64,000 nucleotides of DNA from NCBI GenBank assembly GCA_014281115.1, contig JACONQ010000005.1, positions 1,984,001 to 2,048,000 of the forward strand, written 5' to 3'. This document shows, one piece after another, positions 21,040 to 30,575 of the stretch; position 1 is the stretch's first letter; every line of letters begins with the position of its first letter. The position numbers and the translations under genes are program-made. Below the pieces are notes generated by a model that worked only from the letters and a program-made list of their open reading frames with translations, was not told the origin of the DNA and ran no database searches. Source of the stretch: Laburnicola sp. R22_1. Its lineage: Eukaryota > Ascomycota > Dothideomycetes > Pleosporales > Didymosphaeriaceae.

Positions 21040-23167
21040 CCGTGCCCGTGCGCGCAACGCCCCACGTCGCGCAGCGCCTCACGAACACCAAAACACCAGA
21101 CAACTCTCAAACTTCAACGCCTCGTAACTCCATCACCATGGCACCGATCGATGACACGATTGCAGCAATCGAATCGCTGGAACCAGGAGAACACTTTTCA
21201 TATAGGGCAATTGCTCGTGACTTCGGTGTGGCGTACAGTACGCTGACCCGAAGACACAAGGGTCGTCAGCGCCCACGGGAAGCTAAGGATCGCGATCAAC
21301 AAATACTCAACCCACAACAAGAGTTAGAGCTCGTACAATACATTAAAAACCTTACAAAGAGAGGGCTGCCTCCTACAAGAGAGATAATAAAAAATCTCGC
21401 GTCCCAAGTAGCCACAGAGAGCGTGAGCGACTCTTGGGTTAACCGCTTTCTCCATCAACAAGGCGATCATCTCGTCTCCAAATGGTCCTCTAGGATGGAC
21501 TCTCGCCGCCACAAAGCTGATTCATACGTTAAGTACGAACTATATTTTGACTTGCTACTTCGTAAGATAAGGCAGTACAACATACAGCCGTCCCACACCT
21601 ACAATATGGATAAGAAGGGCTTTATAATTGGTGTAACAGGACGCTTAAAACAAGTGTTTAGTCGACGGCAATGGGAGTCAAAGGAGGTGCAAGCATCACT
21701 CCAAGATGGCTCTCGTAAATGGATAACTCTCTTAGCAGCTGTTTGCGCGGATAGGAGTGCTCTGCCGCCCAGTCTTATCTTTCAAGCGTCATCTAAGTCA
21801 CTGCAGTCAACCTGGGTGGCCAACATTAAAGCAGGGAAGCACAACGTCTTTATTACCTCATCTCCATCTGGCTGGACAAATAACAACGTTGGTTTGGCAT
21901 GGCTAGAGCAGGTTTTCAACCGCTGCACAAAGCAGAAAGCGCGCCAAGGGAGAGACTAGCGTCTCCTTATACTTGACAGCCATAGCAGTCACCTTACAAA
22001 GGAGTTTATCGACTACTGCAACTCCCATCGCATCCTCCTAGCCGTGTTTCCCCCTCACTCCACCTATACGCTTCAACCTCTCAACGTAGCCATGTTTAAA
22101 CCTCTCTCCGCCGCCTACTCTAAGGAGCTCTCCACTCACCTCCAGAAGACCCAAGGGCTTATTGCAGTTAAGAAGGGAGACTTCTTCCCACTATTCTGGA
22201 GAGCGTGGGAGTCCTTGTTCAAGACAGAGACTATCCTCAAGTCCTTTGAAGCTACTGGTATATGGCCCATGGAGCCAGAGGTTATACTCAAACGCTTCTA
22301 GAGAGAGGGATCCAGGGAGCAGGATGAAGGTGAAGCAGATCCCTCAGCCCCCAAAGAGAGCGACTGGCGTCAGATGGAGCGTCTCGTACGCTCTGCAGTG
22401 AGGGATACCGCCGCAGAAGAGTCAAAGTCGCCCTCCCAAACGCTCCACCGACTCCAAGTGCAAAACGAGCTGCTACACCATAAGAACAATGGGCTAAGAG
22501 AGGCTCTTACTGCTAAGAAGAAGTATAAGAAGCGCGGCAAACCTCTTAACTTGCAGCAGCAAGAGGAGTACCACAGTGGTGCCGTCTTCTGGTCTCCGCG
22601 TAAGATTAGAGAGGCACGTGCACAAGAGACAGTGAAATAATAAGAAGAGCATAAAGAGCAGCTTGCAAAGGCTAATAGGAAGGAGCTTCAAGCTGCTGCC
22701 AAGCTCTATAGAGAGCAGCAGGCTCAGGAGAGACGTGTGGCGAGAGAGGCAGCCAAGGTGGTGAGGGAGAGGGAGAAGGCCAAGAAAGAGGCCGCGCGCG
22801 CTGCTCGAATCGAAGCCCAAAACACTAAGAGAGCATCTCAAACTACCCAAAACAGGAAGCGCAAAGCTTCAGGTCCTCCTCTATCAAAGCCTAAGCGTCA
22901 GAGACGCGGTGGCGGCTCTGCAGCTGTCGCAGCGTCCCCAGAAGCTGCACCAGAGGCTCCACCTAAAATCAACTCTCGTGGCCGTACTATTAACCTTCCG
23001 CGTAAATATAAATAGTATAACTTAATCGCAAGCATTACTCTATTACTCCACTAAAGTATCTTGTAATAATAGTTATTGTGGGTGGCTTAATAACCTCATC
23101 TTTAAAGTGGTGAGCATGTTGTTCGTGAGGCGTTGCGCGACGTGGGTCGCTGCGCGCACGGGCACGG
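21040..23167 (+). mobile_element. Pogo-type element B1, youngest of the nest
   Basis: The terminal inverted repeats are about 48 bp (CCGTGCCCGTGCGCGCAACG on the left; three mismatches to the right end), with TA duplications at 21038-21039 and 23168-23169. It is 2128 bp long and clearly more GC-rich than its surroundings. It lies inside the C-terminal coding part of B2 in opposite orientation. Confidence 0.94.
21138..23015 (+). pseudogene. Nearly intact CENP-B/DDE_1-type transposase of element B1
   Basis: One frame of 626 codons from ATG 21138 to TAG 23013-23015, interrupted by only four stops: 21957 (where B2 has Trp), 22299, 22638 and 22641. In order it holds an N-terminal helix-turn-helix (AIARDFGVAYSTLTRRHKG), a Tc5-type DNA-binding region (RGLPPTREIIKNLASQVA, SDSWVNRFLHQ), and a DDE domain with first Asp in YNMDKKGFI, second in LLILDSHSSH and a third position 36 residues later occupied by Asn (QPLNVAMF). 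A long basic coiled coil (REAAKVVREREKAKKEAARA) and a Pro/Ala-rich basic tail follow. It could be a very recently inactivated copy. Confidence 0.9.
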
Positions 23168-25410
23168 TAGCGCTTGCGTTCAGCTACCTTATCAGCCTTC
23201 TCCTTCTCCCTTACCACCTTGGCTGCCTCTCTCGCCACACGCCTCTCCTCTGCCTCCTGCTCTCGGAGTAGCTTAGCAGCAGCTTAAAGCTCCTTCCTGT
23301 TAGCCTTTGCAAGCTGCCCATTATGCTCTTCCCTCTGCTTCACTATCTCTCGTGCACGTGCCTCTCTGATCTTGCGCGGAGACTAGAAGACGGCACCACC
23401 GTGGTACTCCTAGCGCTGCTACAAGTTAAGAGGTTTGCCGCGCTTCTTGTGCTTCTTCTTAGCAGTAAGAGCCTCTCTTAGGCCATTGTTCTTATAGTGT
23501 AGCAGTTCGTTTTGTACTTGGAGTCCGTGGAGCGTTTAGGAGAGCGACTTTAACTCTTCTGCGGTAGTATCCTTCACTGCAGAGCGTACGAGACGCTCCA
23601 TCTAACGCCAGTCGCTCTCCTTAAGCGCTAAGGGGCCTGCTTCGCCTTTATCTTGCTTCCTAGAGCTCTCTCTCTTGAAGCGTTTGAGTATAACCTCTAG
23701 GTCCATAGGCCATATACCAGTAGCTTTAAAGAACTTAAGAATAGTCTCTATCTTAAATAAGAACTCCCACGCTCTCCAGAACAGTGGGAAAAAGTCCCCC
23801 TTCTTAACTAGTACTAGCCCTTAGCTCCTCTGGAGGTGGGTGGAGAGCTCCTTAGAGTAGGCGGTGGAGAGAGGTTTAAACATAACAACGTTAAGAGGTT
23901 AAAGCGTATAGGTAGAGTGAGAGGGAAATACGGCTAGGAGTATGCGATGGGATTCGCAGTAGTCAATAAACTCCTTTGTAAGGTAACTGCCATGGCTATT
24001 AAGTATAAGGAGACGCCAGTCTCTCCTATAACGCGCTTTCTGCTTCGTGCAGCGATTAAATACCTGCTCTAGCCACGCTAAACCGATGTTGTTATTCGTC
24101 CATCCAGATAGAGATGAAGCTACAAAGACGTCGTGTTGCCCAGCTTTAATAGCGTCCACCTAAGCTGCCTACAGTAAGCTGTTTGCTAACTAATAGATGA
24201 GACCTAGCGGCAGAGCCTCCCCATTAGCGCAGACAGCTGCTAAGAGGGTAATCTATTCATAAGAGCTATCTTAGAGTGCCGCCTACACCTCTTTTCGCTC
24301 CTATATCTAACAGCTAAACACTTATTTTAAGCGTCCTGTTATACCTATTATAAAGCCCTTCTTGTCTATATTGTAGGAATGGCGCGGCTGTATGTTGTAC
24401 TGCTTTATCTTCTAATGTAGCAAGTTAAAGTATAGCTTATACTTAACGTTTAAATTAGCGTTATGGCGGAGAGAGTTAATTCTAGATGTCTATTTGGAGA
24501 TAAGATAGTGGCCATGTTGGTCAAAAAAGTGGGTAACCTAAGCGTTGCTTACGGGCTCTATGGCTGTTAAGAATATGAAATTTTATATTATCTCTCTTGT
24601 AGAAGGCAGCCCTTTCTTTATAAGGTCTTTAATATAGCTCACAAGCCCTAACTCTTGTTATAGGCTGAGTACTTGTTAATCGCGATGCTTAGCTTCCTGT
24701 GGGCGCTAACAGCCTTAGTGTCTTTGGCGCAGCGTACTGTGCGGTACACCAAACTGGCGAGCAATTTTCCGGTATATAAGTTGTTCTCCTGGTTTAAGCG
24801 ATTCAATTGCTGCGAGCGCATCGTCAATTGGTGCCATAGTGGTGGAGTTATGACGCGTTAAAGTTTGGAGCTTGTCTGGTGTTTTGGTATTCCTGGGTCG
24901 TTACGCGACGTAGGTCGTTACGCGCACAGGCACGGTAGGGCATTCTTTAGTATTAATAACTAAACGCAACGCCGAACTTCAAGCTGCTAATAAGGCCGCC
25001 ACACAACGTAAATTATATAAAAGAAAGCGATTGCAGCAAGAAGGAGTCCTTACAGTTAAAGAGGGCCAGCGACTGGCTACTCTAAAGGACTTTAGGGTGC
25101 GTAGTAATGGCAAGAAGGCAAAGAAAAGGGTGCGCACTAATAGAGGCGAATCCGCTCAACGGCGCTATGGACGCTGCGGCAAGCCTAGGCACAATAAAAA
25201 AACCTATAGATAGCTTATAGAAGTAGATTCTGAATAGTTTAGCCTATTTAGACTATTAAAAATAGTTCATGTTAACTCTATACTATCGTGAATAGTACAG
25301 AACTTGGTGGGGTCTTGGCAAAGTGTCCGACTCGATGGAGTGTCCGACTCGAGTGCAAAGTACGTTAAAAGTCTTTGCTGTCCTACCCCTAGGTAGAATT
25401 AACGCCACAC

Positions 25411-26732
25411 ACATAAATAGAATAATAAAGGTTTTTATATAGTGTTAATTATTTTTCCCTAGGGTTAATTAGTAATATTACGTAATCCCAGGCTAGCTAT
25501 TTAACTATCTACTATGTTATATAATTAATAATTTCTTTAATAATATTTTTACTGTAATAATAATAATAATTATTATAATAGTAACTAACCTAACTATTTT
25601 ATTAACTTTCTTCTATAGTAGATCTCCCCTTGCAACTAGCGAGATATATTCTGCCTCCCTAGGACCTTGCTACTACCTATCTCCCCTATGCTTCTGTCAC
25701 TACTACTTACTCTTACTCTTATTACTTAGTTGTAGTCCCCTACCTTAATAGCACCTTAAATAATTACTATTATATCTATAAGCTTTTTACGCTATAGCTG
25801 CGCTTTTAAACTTCTATAGTTTCTAAGGAACTACTACTTATTATCTAGTAGCCGCCCTATACCTTTATTTTACTAGTCTTTATCTTTAAGCTTTTCTAGT
25901 AACACTTCTACTTTATCTTATTATTATAGTATAAACGCCTAATCTAATCCTTTAGCTAGGTACTAAAGGAGTGCTTTGCACTCTAGAATTTAAAGTTATA
26001 AAACTAGCTACTAGGGCTTAAATAGCTAGGGCTAAGTATTATTAAAGATATTAAGATTAAAACGCTTCTTAAATAACTTTACTTACTATATAAAAATACT
26101 AAATCTCTAGAAATTATTCTTAACTTTACCTAGCTAATTCTTTATATACTTTTAGAACTCTACTATAGCTATGCTGCCCTATATAGAAGAAGTAGTATAG
26201 TTAGGCTACTAGAATATTATTATATTACTAAATATAATAGATAAAGAGCTAAATTTAAAAAAATAGTAGTAGTATTTATATATTAAAAACAAAGATTTAG
26301 TATACTAGGTATTACTAATATTATAAAAGTAGGTAGACTTTATATACTATGTATATAGCAAACTATAGTTATGCTATTACTAGATTGTAAACGTAATAAC
26401 TAAATTATAGTTAAGTATTCTATTACCTACACTACTTCTGTGGTTATAACTTTGCAATTTACTATAGCTCTCTAAAAGTCTACTAGTTAAGAGATAATAT
26501 ATAAATTAGTTATACTAGATAGTAGACTATTTATTAACCACTATTAATAATACTGCTATAAAGAAATTTAATAATAAAATTATTGTTATTTTGTATATAT
26601 TTTGTTACTACTACTATGTGCTAGGTACTAGGTTTTAGTGCCTCCTATTTTACTCCTCTCTGTGTATAGTGCGGACTTAACCTTAGTTAGAATCTCTACA
26701 CAATAAAGATATTTACTAGTAATATAGTGTTA
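25411..26732. other. AT-rich, RIP-degraded DNA
   Basis: There are no intact frames. A decayed HP9 end lies at about 25411-25480. The right part (26311-26715) is one half of a long inverted duplication with 63604-64000. The middle (25600-26300) is probably more of the same retroelement but cannot be assigned. Confidence 0.6.
26311..26715 (-). repeat. Inverted copy of the sequence at 63604-64000
   Basis: The sequence matches the last 400 bases of the window in reverse complement, with mostly C/T and G/A differences; shared blocks include ACTATGTGCTAGGTACTAG and CTTAGTTAGAATCTCTACA. Read on the minus strand a decayed frame has a KDLYYVEIL-like segment, similar to the region before the integrase in copia-type polyproteins, but this is a weak hint. 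Confidence 0.7.
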
Positions 26733-26858
26733 ATTAAATCTACTTAGGAGTAAAATAATAAAGCCTTTTATTTTAAATAATATAATAAAAAAGTAGAGCC
26801 CTCTACTTAGTAATTAAAAAGAGTGTAAAAAGATAATTATAAAAATACGCGTTACTAT
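26733..26858 (+). mobile_element. HP9 short element, forward copy
   Basis: It begins ATAGTGTTAATTAAATCTAC and contains AGTAGAGCCCTCTACTTAGT, then TTATAAAAATACGCG. It faces a reverse copy about 65 bp downstream, giving an inverted pair. Confidence 0.7.
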
Positions 26859-26922
26859 ATTTATAACTTTTTATTAGCCTATATTTAAAGAAATATTTTA
26901 TTAATTTATAAATATATATAGT

Positions 26923-27049
26923 TTTTGTGATCACCACCTTTTTTACGCTCTTTTCAATTACTAAGCAGGGGGCTCTGCTTTTTTTGTCATGTTGTTTGAG
27001 ATGAAAGCCTTTGTCGTGCTACCCCTAGGTAGTTAATTTAACGCCACAT
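26923..27049 (-). mobile_element. HP9 short element, best-preserved reverse copy
   Basis: It starts TTTTGTGATCACCACCTTTT and ends TTTAACGCCACAT. The palindromes AGCAGGGGGCTCTGCT and CTACCCCTAGGTAG are intact. It is flanked by ATATATAGT on both sides (26914-26922 and 27050-27058). With few TA changes it approximates the unmutated element. Confidence 0.85.
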
Positions 27050-27055
27050 ATATAT

Positions 27056-27557
27056 AGTGCTAAACTAATGTAAATCACAACAGTTATTAAACTGTATATA
27101 ATCGAGGGGGTGCGCAGGTGTCTAGCAGTTGTCTCAGCTGCTGTTGGAGCTGTCAGATTTATTCTCGCAGTCGATACAATACCAGTCTCTTTGGACAGTT
27201 CACACACTGATCCTCCCCAGTTTCAGTGTAAGGCTGGCAATGTAGACAGGCAACCTTATCATCGTGCACGTGACTTTTTCATAATCATATGAGTATCATG
27301 CAGTTGAAATAAGCATACCGAATAGCATCTCACAGCGTGGTCACTCCTGGTTGGGCACGTTTCGTCAGCCTGCAGTTTTGTGTAACCAAGACATACGCTT
27401 ATCTGCCCTACCCCTCTTCCGACCTCAGCTACTTATCTCTGCTCTTCTCATACCCCAGAGAACCACCAACTCACCTGCTGTTCTGTACTGTGAAGTGGAG
27501 TACGCTCAACACCATTGCATCTTTTGTTGCACGCACCGACCCCTCAAGTCATACAAT
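27056..27557. other. GC-balanced island upstream of the cysteine-rich gene
   Basis: This is normal-composition sequence inside RIP-degraded DNA and is presumably the promoter and leader of the gene at 27558. The frame of that gene is open back to 27351, but no upstream start is needed. No other gene was seen. Confidence 0.5.
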
Positions 27558-27806
27558 ATGCAACTCCGATTTCCCGCCGGTATTACCTTGACAGCTCTAG
27601 CTGGCACTGCCGCAGCTGGACCGGCTGGGTACGGCGCCTGCCAAGCAGGCTGCTCAGCCGTCGTGATGGCCTGCTACGGCGCCGCAGGCTTCACATGGGG
27701 TGCAACTCTTGGAGCATCTGCTCCCGCTTCTATTATCGGATGTAACGCAGCGTTTGGAACATGCCAGGCTGCGTGTGCAGCAGTGTTGCTAGCTCCAACC
27801 CCGTGA
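27558..27806 (+). CDS. Small secreted cysteine-rich protein (fungal zygote-specific-like family)
   Basis: A single exon of 82 aa. The N-terminus is a signal peptide (MQLRFPAGITLTALAGTAAA, likely cleavage near Ala20). The mature ~62 residues are rich in Ala and Gly and contain six cysteines at 28, 32, 39, 62, 69 and 73, that is C-x3-C-x6-C-x22-C-x6-C-x3-C, a mirror-symmetric spacing. The sequence (GACQAGCSAVVMACYGAAGF, CNAAFGTCQAACAAVLLAP) resembles a fungal family I recall being annotated 'zygote-specific' or small cysteine-rich protein; the function is not established. It sits alone in a 1.3-kb GC-balanced island between RIP-degraded repeats, a setting where plant-pathogenic fungi often keep effector genes. 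That role is only an inference. Confidence 0.85.
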   Translation: MQLRFPAGITLTALAGTAAAGPAGYGACQAGCSAVVMACYGAAGFTWGATLGASAPASIIGCNAAFGTCQAACAAVLLAPTP

Positions 27807-28380
27807 AATGTACGTCAGGTGAAGTATCCAGAGACCAGTATGCTGATGGAAGCGAACAGGACGCGACGAGTGGCATCTATTTTGATGACTGTGGTCTCGG
27901 GAGAATACCTCGGTGTTATAAGGCGTAAGAAAAATGTATGTGTAATCTGAGCTAAACAGTTCTGGCTGAATTGAGCGCTATCTTGCCTTGCGTTCTGTTG
28001 TCTCATTCTGCGTGTGTTTCAGTCGCCTATTGTCTGTTGCTCAACGGTCGACCTTGCGCGCAGCTAATATATCTCTTAATTTAATTATGACTGCGCAAAA
28101 CGTTCTGTCAGGCTTCCATTGCATGGCTTAAGACTGATACTTGTGCCCATTTTCGGGTATTATTGCTTCCAAGCGAAATATAGCGAGAGTTGACTCAAGG
28201 AACAACAGGAGGAACTGACGTCGATAACAAGGCATGCATCAGTAAGCTTTTGCTCTGATGTTTCTGATGATAGTTCAGATTGTGCAGGCGAAGACTGACG
28301 GAAGTGTGGTAGCCCGAGTGTCACACTGCACGTGAAGGGGCGGCCCGACGCTACTCTGCATTTGACTAGCGCACCACAAC
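27807..28380. other. GC-balanced island downstream of the cysteine-rich gene
   Basis: No gene could be supported. The sequence is of ordinary composition up to about 28,380, where RIP-degraded DNA resumes abruptly. Confidence 0.5.
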
Positions 28381-29110
28381 GCTTTGCAGCGCTAAAAATT
28401 ATCTTATTAATTAGACGCCCTATAAAATTTTTTCTAGTTTTACGCTAAAAAGTTCTTAAAACTTCTAGAAACTTTTAGACTAATAAAATACTAGTATTAT
28501 ACTAGGAAAAAATTTAAGCGCGCGTGCGCACCTATAGCACCTAGGTAGCTCTGCGTACGCTTACGCACTAAAAACGCTCTAAGCGCACTTATAATACTAC
28601 TTTTTTTTTAGTGTACACATGCGTAAGATTGCGTAAGGATGCGCACCTATACCGCTAGTGCACCTAGGGCACCTAGGGCACCTATAGCACCTATGCTATT
28701 AAAATAATACTAATTAATTAGCAAATAAAGCTCTTTAATTAGCTAGAATTTAAAAAAAAAGCTTTATAAGCTACTTAGTAAGCTGCTTAGTAAGCTTTTA
28801 AAAAAGATTTTTTAAAGTATAAAGTTAAAGTCTCTTATTATATAGTAATTACTAGTTAATATAATAGTATTAATTACTAGCGTGTTATATAGAACTTCTA
28901 CCTAATTCTAAATTCTAGATTTTATAGGTTTAAAAATAGAAAAAATATAGTTTTATAATTATTTAAAAGAATTAGATTAGGCGAAAATTAGTAGCTTAGT
29001 GAAAAACACTATTTTACAAAGTATAAACTTTAATAACTTTTTAACTACTTTATTTTTATTAAATTTTTTCAAATTTTATATCCTATATTATTAGTACTAT
29101 ATATTTATAT
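28381..29110. other. AT-rich repeat DNA with GTGCGCACC-type motifs
   Basis: There is no frame. It contains GCGCGTGCGCACCTATAGCA and related CpG-containing motifs that stand out in otherwise AT-rich DNA; similar GCGCAC/GTGCGC motifs recur at 29430-29530. Confidence 0.5.
28660..28694. repeat. Short tandem repeat GCACCTAGG
   Basis: Four imperfect units (GCACCTAGG, GCACCTAGG, GCACCTATA, GCACCTATG) in tandem; units 3 and 4 differ by changes expected from mutation of G. Confidence 0.8.
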
Positions 29111-29220
29111 CCTTTTTACGCTATTTTTAATTACTAAGTAGGGAGCTTAGCTTTTTTATTATGTTATTTAAGATAAAAGCCTTTGTCGTGCTACTTCTAG
29201 GTAGTTAATTTAACGCCACA
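29111..29220 (-). mobile_element. HP9 short element, reverse copy
   Basis: It begins CCTTTTTACGCTATTTTTAA and ends TTTAACGCCACA. It is flanked by TATTTATAT on both sides (29102-29110 and 29221-29229). Two more decayed reverse copies follow at about 29665-29730 and 29743-29835, and a forward copy at 29965-30062. Confidence 0.75.
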
Positions 29221-30149
29221 TATTTATATAATAATATTACGTAATATATATAATAACTAGTAAAAGAAAGAGTTTATTTTAATTACTAACTAATTACGTA
29301 ATAAAAATGGCATTTTTAAATTAAATAATTAAAGACTAGTATTTTCTCTATAAATCTATTAAAAAAGTAAAATTATAGCTTTACTAGTAACAAAGTTATA
29401 AAGCTTTAGAACAATTACTTAGTTAGACTATTTGTGCACATTTGCGCAAGTCTGCGCATGTCTACGTATCTCTAAGCATTTTTATACTAGTAAATTGCCT
29501 GTGTAAAAATGCGCACAGATGCGCACATCTGTACACGATTAAGTAGCCTCTCTGGAAAAAACTTTCCTAATGTAAGATATAGCTAATAAGAGGTTAATTA
29601 TATAATTTAGAGTAATTTTTATATAGTATTTAAAGAAATTTAGTGCTAGATTATATATAGGTTATATTTATTTAAAATAAAAGCCTTTATTATTTTACTC
29701 CTAAAAATTTAAATTAACGTAATATATTTATATATATTTTACGTTCTTTTTAATTACTAAGTAGAGAACTCTACTTTTTTATTATATTATTTAATATAAA
29801 AGCCTTTATTATTTTACTCCTAAGTAGTTAATTAATAATATATATTTATAATTATTATTGCTATTATAATAATAGTTATAAATTAAAGTGTATATAAAAT
29901 CATATTATTTTAAATTTATTTTATCTATTTAATACTAAAATATAGGCATAAACTATATAGTAGTAATTAAATCTATCTAGAGATAGAATAACAAAGGCTT
30001 TTGTCTTAAATAATATAATAAAAAAGTAGAGCCTTTAACTTTATAATTAAAAAGAAGATATAAACTATACTACTAAAGTATATATATATAAAATACTATA
30101 GAAATTATTATATGGCGTTATATTACGGGTAGGATAATAAAGGCTTTTA

Positions 30150-30436
30150 TGTCTATACACTATATAGGCAAGAGCATCTAAGAGTATTAAGGTTTTAATA
30201 TTAGTCTATAATAGCATTATATAGTATTATATAATACCTATATGCTATAGCCTATACACTATAAAATCTTCTTTTTTTTATTTATACTTTTTTAAATATA
30301 AGTAACTAATACTAAAGTTAGTTTTATTATATTATTTTTATTTTTATAGAATTATCCTATACAACTTCTACCCTTACTAATATAGAGTATTAGATATTAA
30401 TAGCTATATAGTTAGCTAAAAGTACTTATTTAATAC
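30150..30436. repeat. ~280-bp repeat, inverted relative to 16275-16553
   Basis: It begins TGTCTATACACTATATAGGC and ends near GTACTTATTTAATAC. As at 16275 it follows directly on the left half of an HP9 copy (about 30112-30149). Confidence 0.65.
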
Positions 30437-30575
30437 TAATTTGTACTTAACTAAGTTTTAACTATATATTAGTAAGAGTAAAAATAGAGTGTAAAATTAT
30501 TATTAGCTATATACTTTATTTTATTATACTCTATTCTTCGTATTTTTAATTACCTTTTTACGCTCTTTTTAGTTA

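Larger units (their letters stand above)
20830..24837 (-). pseudogene. Degraded transposase of element B2
   Basis: The ATG at 24837 and the stop ending at 20830 sit at the same offsets from the ends as in B1 once B1 is removed. The frame is scattered with TAG/TAA codons. Best preserved is the DDE segment at 23899-24159 (GWTNNNIGLAWLEQVFNRC, RDWRLLILNSHGSYLTKEF) and the basic C-terminal coiled coil near 23175-23238 (REAAKVVREKEKADKVAER). It shows more stop codons than B1, so RIP has acted longer or harder on this copy. Confidence 0.88.
20678..24935 (-). mobile_element. Pogo-type element B2, inserted in A and carrying B1
   Basis: The termini are CCGTGCCCGTGCGCGTAACG on the left and, in reverse complement, CCGTGCCTGTGCGCGTAACG on the right, with a TA duplication (20676-20677, 24936-24937). 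The span is 4258 bp. Subtracting B1 (2128) and its TA leaves 2128 bp, exactly the length of B1, so B2 has no net insertion or deletion relative to B1. The transposase is on the minus strand. Confidence 0.93.
19325..25213 (+). pseudogene. Degraded CENP-B/DDE_1 (Fot1-type) transposase of element A
   Basis: A single frame runs 19325-20677 and, after the B2 insertion (4260 bp including the TA duplication, so the frame is preserved), 24938-25213. It totals 543 codons, broken by numerous TAG/TAA codons where Trp or Gln would be expected, the pattern RIP produces. Visible are a basic N-terminal DNA-binding part, a Tc5-type helix-turn-helix (RGFPPRLNTIKDMANSLLAA, GQRWPYDFVKRQPEL), a decayed DDE domain ending QPLNVGCFAPLKKA, and a C-terminal zinc-knuckle-like CGKPRHNKKTYR that probably read C..C....HN..TC. 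It cannot encode an active enzyme. Confidence 0.88.
19235..25365 (+). mobile_element. Pogo/Fot1-type DNA transposon A, TA target duplication
   Basis: The terminal inverted repeats are 62 bp (19235-19296 and 25304-25365), begin ACGTACTTTGCACTCGAGTC, and show no mismatch that I can see. Each holds two copies of CGAGTCGGACACT. The element is flanked by TA (19233-19234 and 25366-25367). Without the nested element B2 and its TA duplication it is 1871 bp, the usual size of Fot1-like elements. Its transposase is on the plus strand and destroyed by many TAG/TAA codons. Confidence 0.93.
19148..25410 (-). mobile_element. HP9 reverse copy split by pogo-type element A
   Basis: The left part is 19148-19234 (ending TTATTTAAGATA) and the right part is 25368-25410 (AAAGTCTTTG...AACGCCACAC). 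Removing element A and one TA rebuilds TTTAAGATAAAAGTCTTTG, the sequence found in unbroken copies. It is therefore a pre-insertion site visible within the window. Confidence 0.88.

Noticed and set aside
27337..27591. 84-codon frame upstream of the cysteine-rich gene
   Set aside because: It lies in another frame, has no domain, and overlaps the leader and start of a convincing secreted-protein gene.
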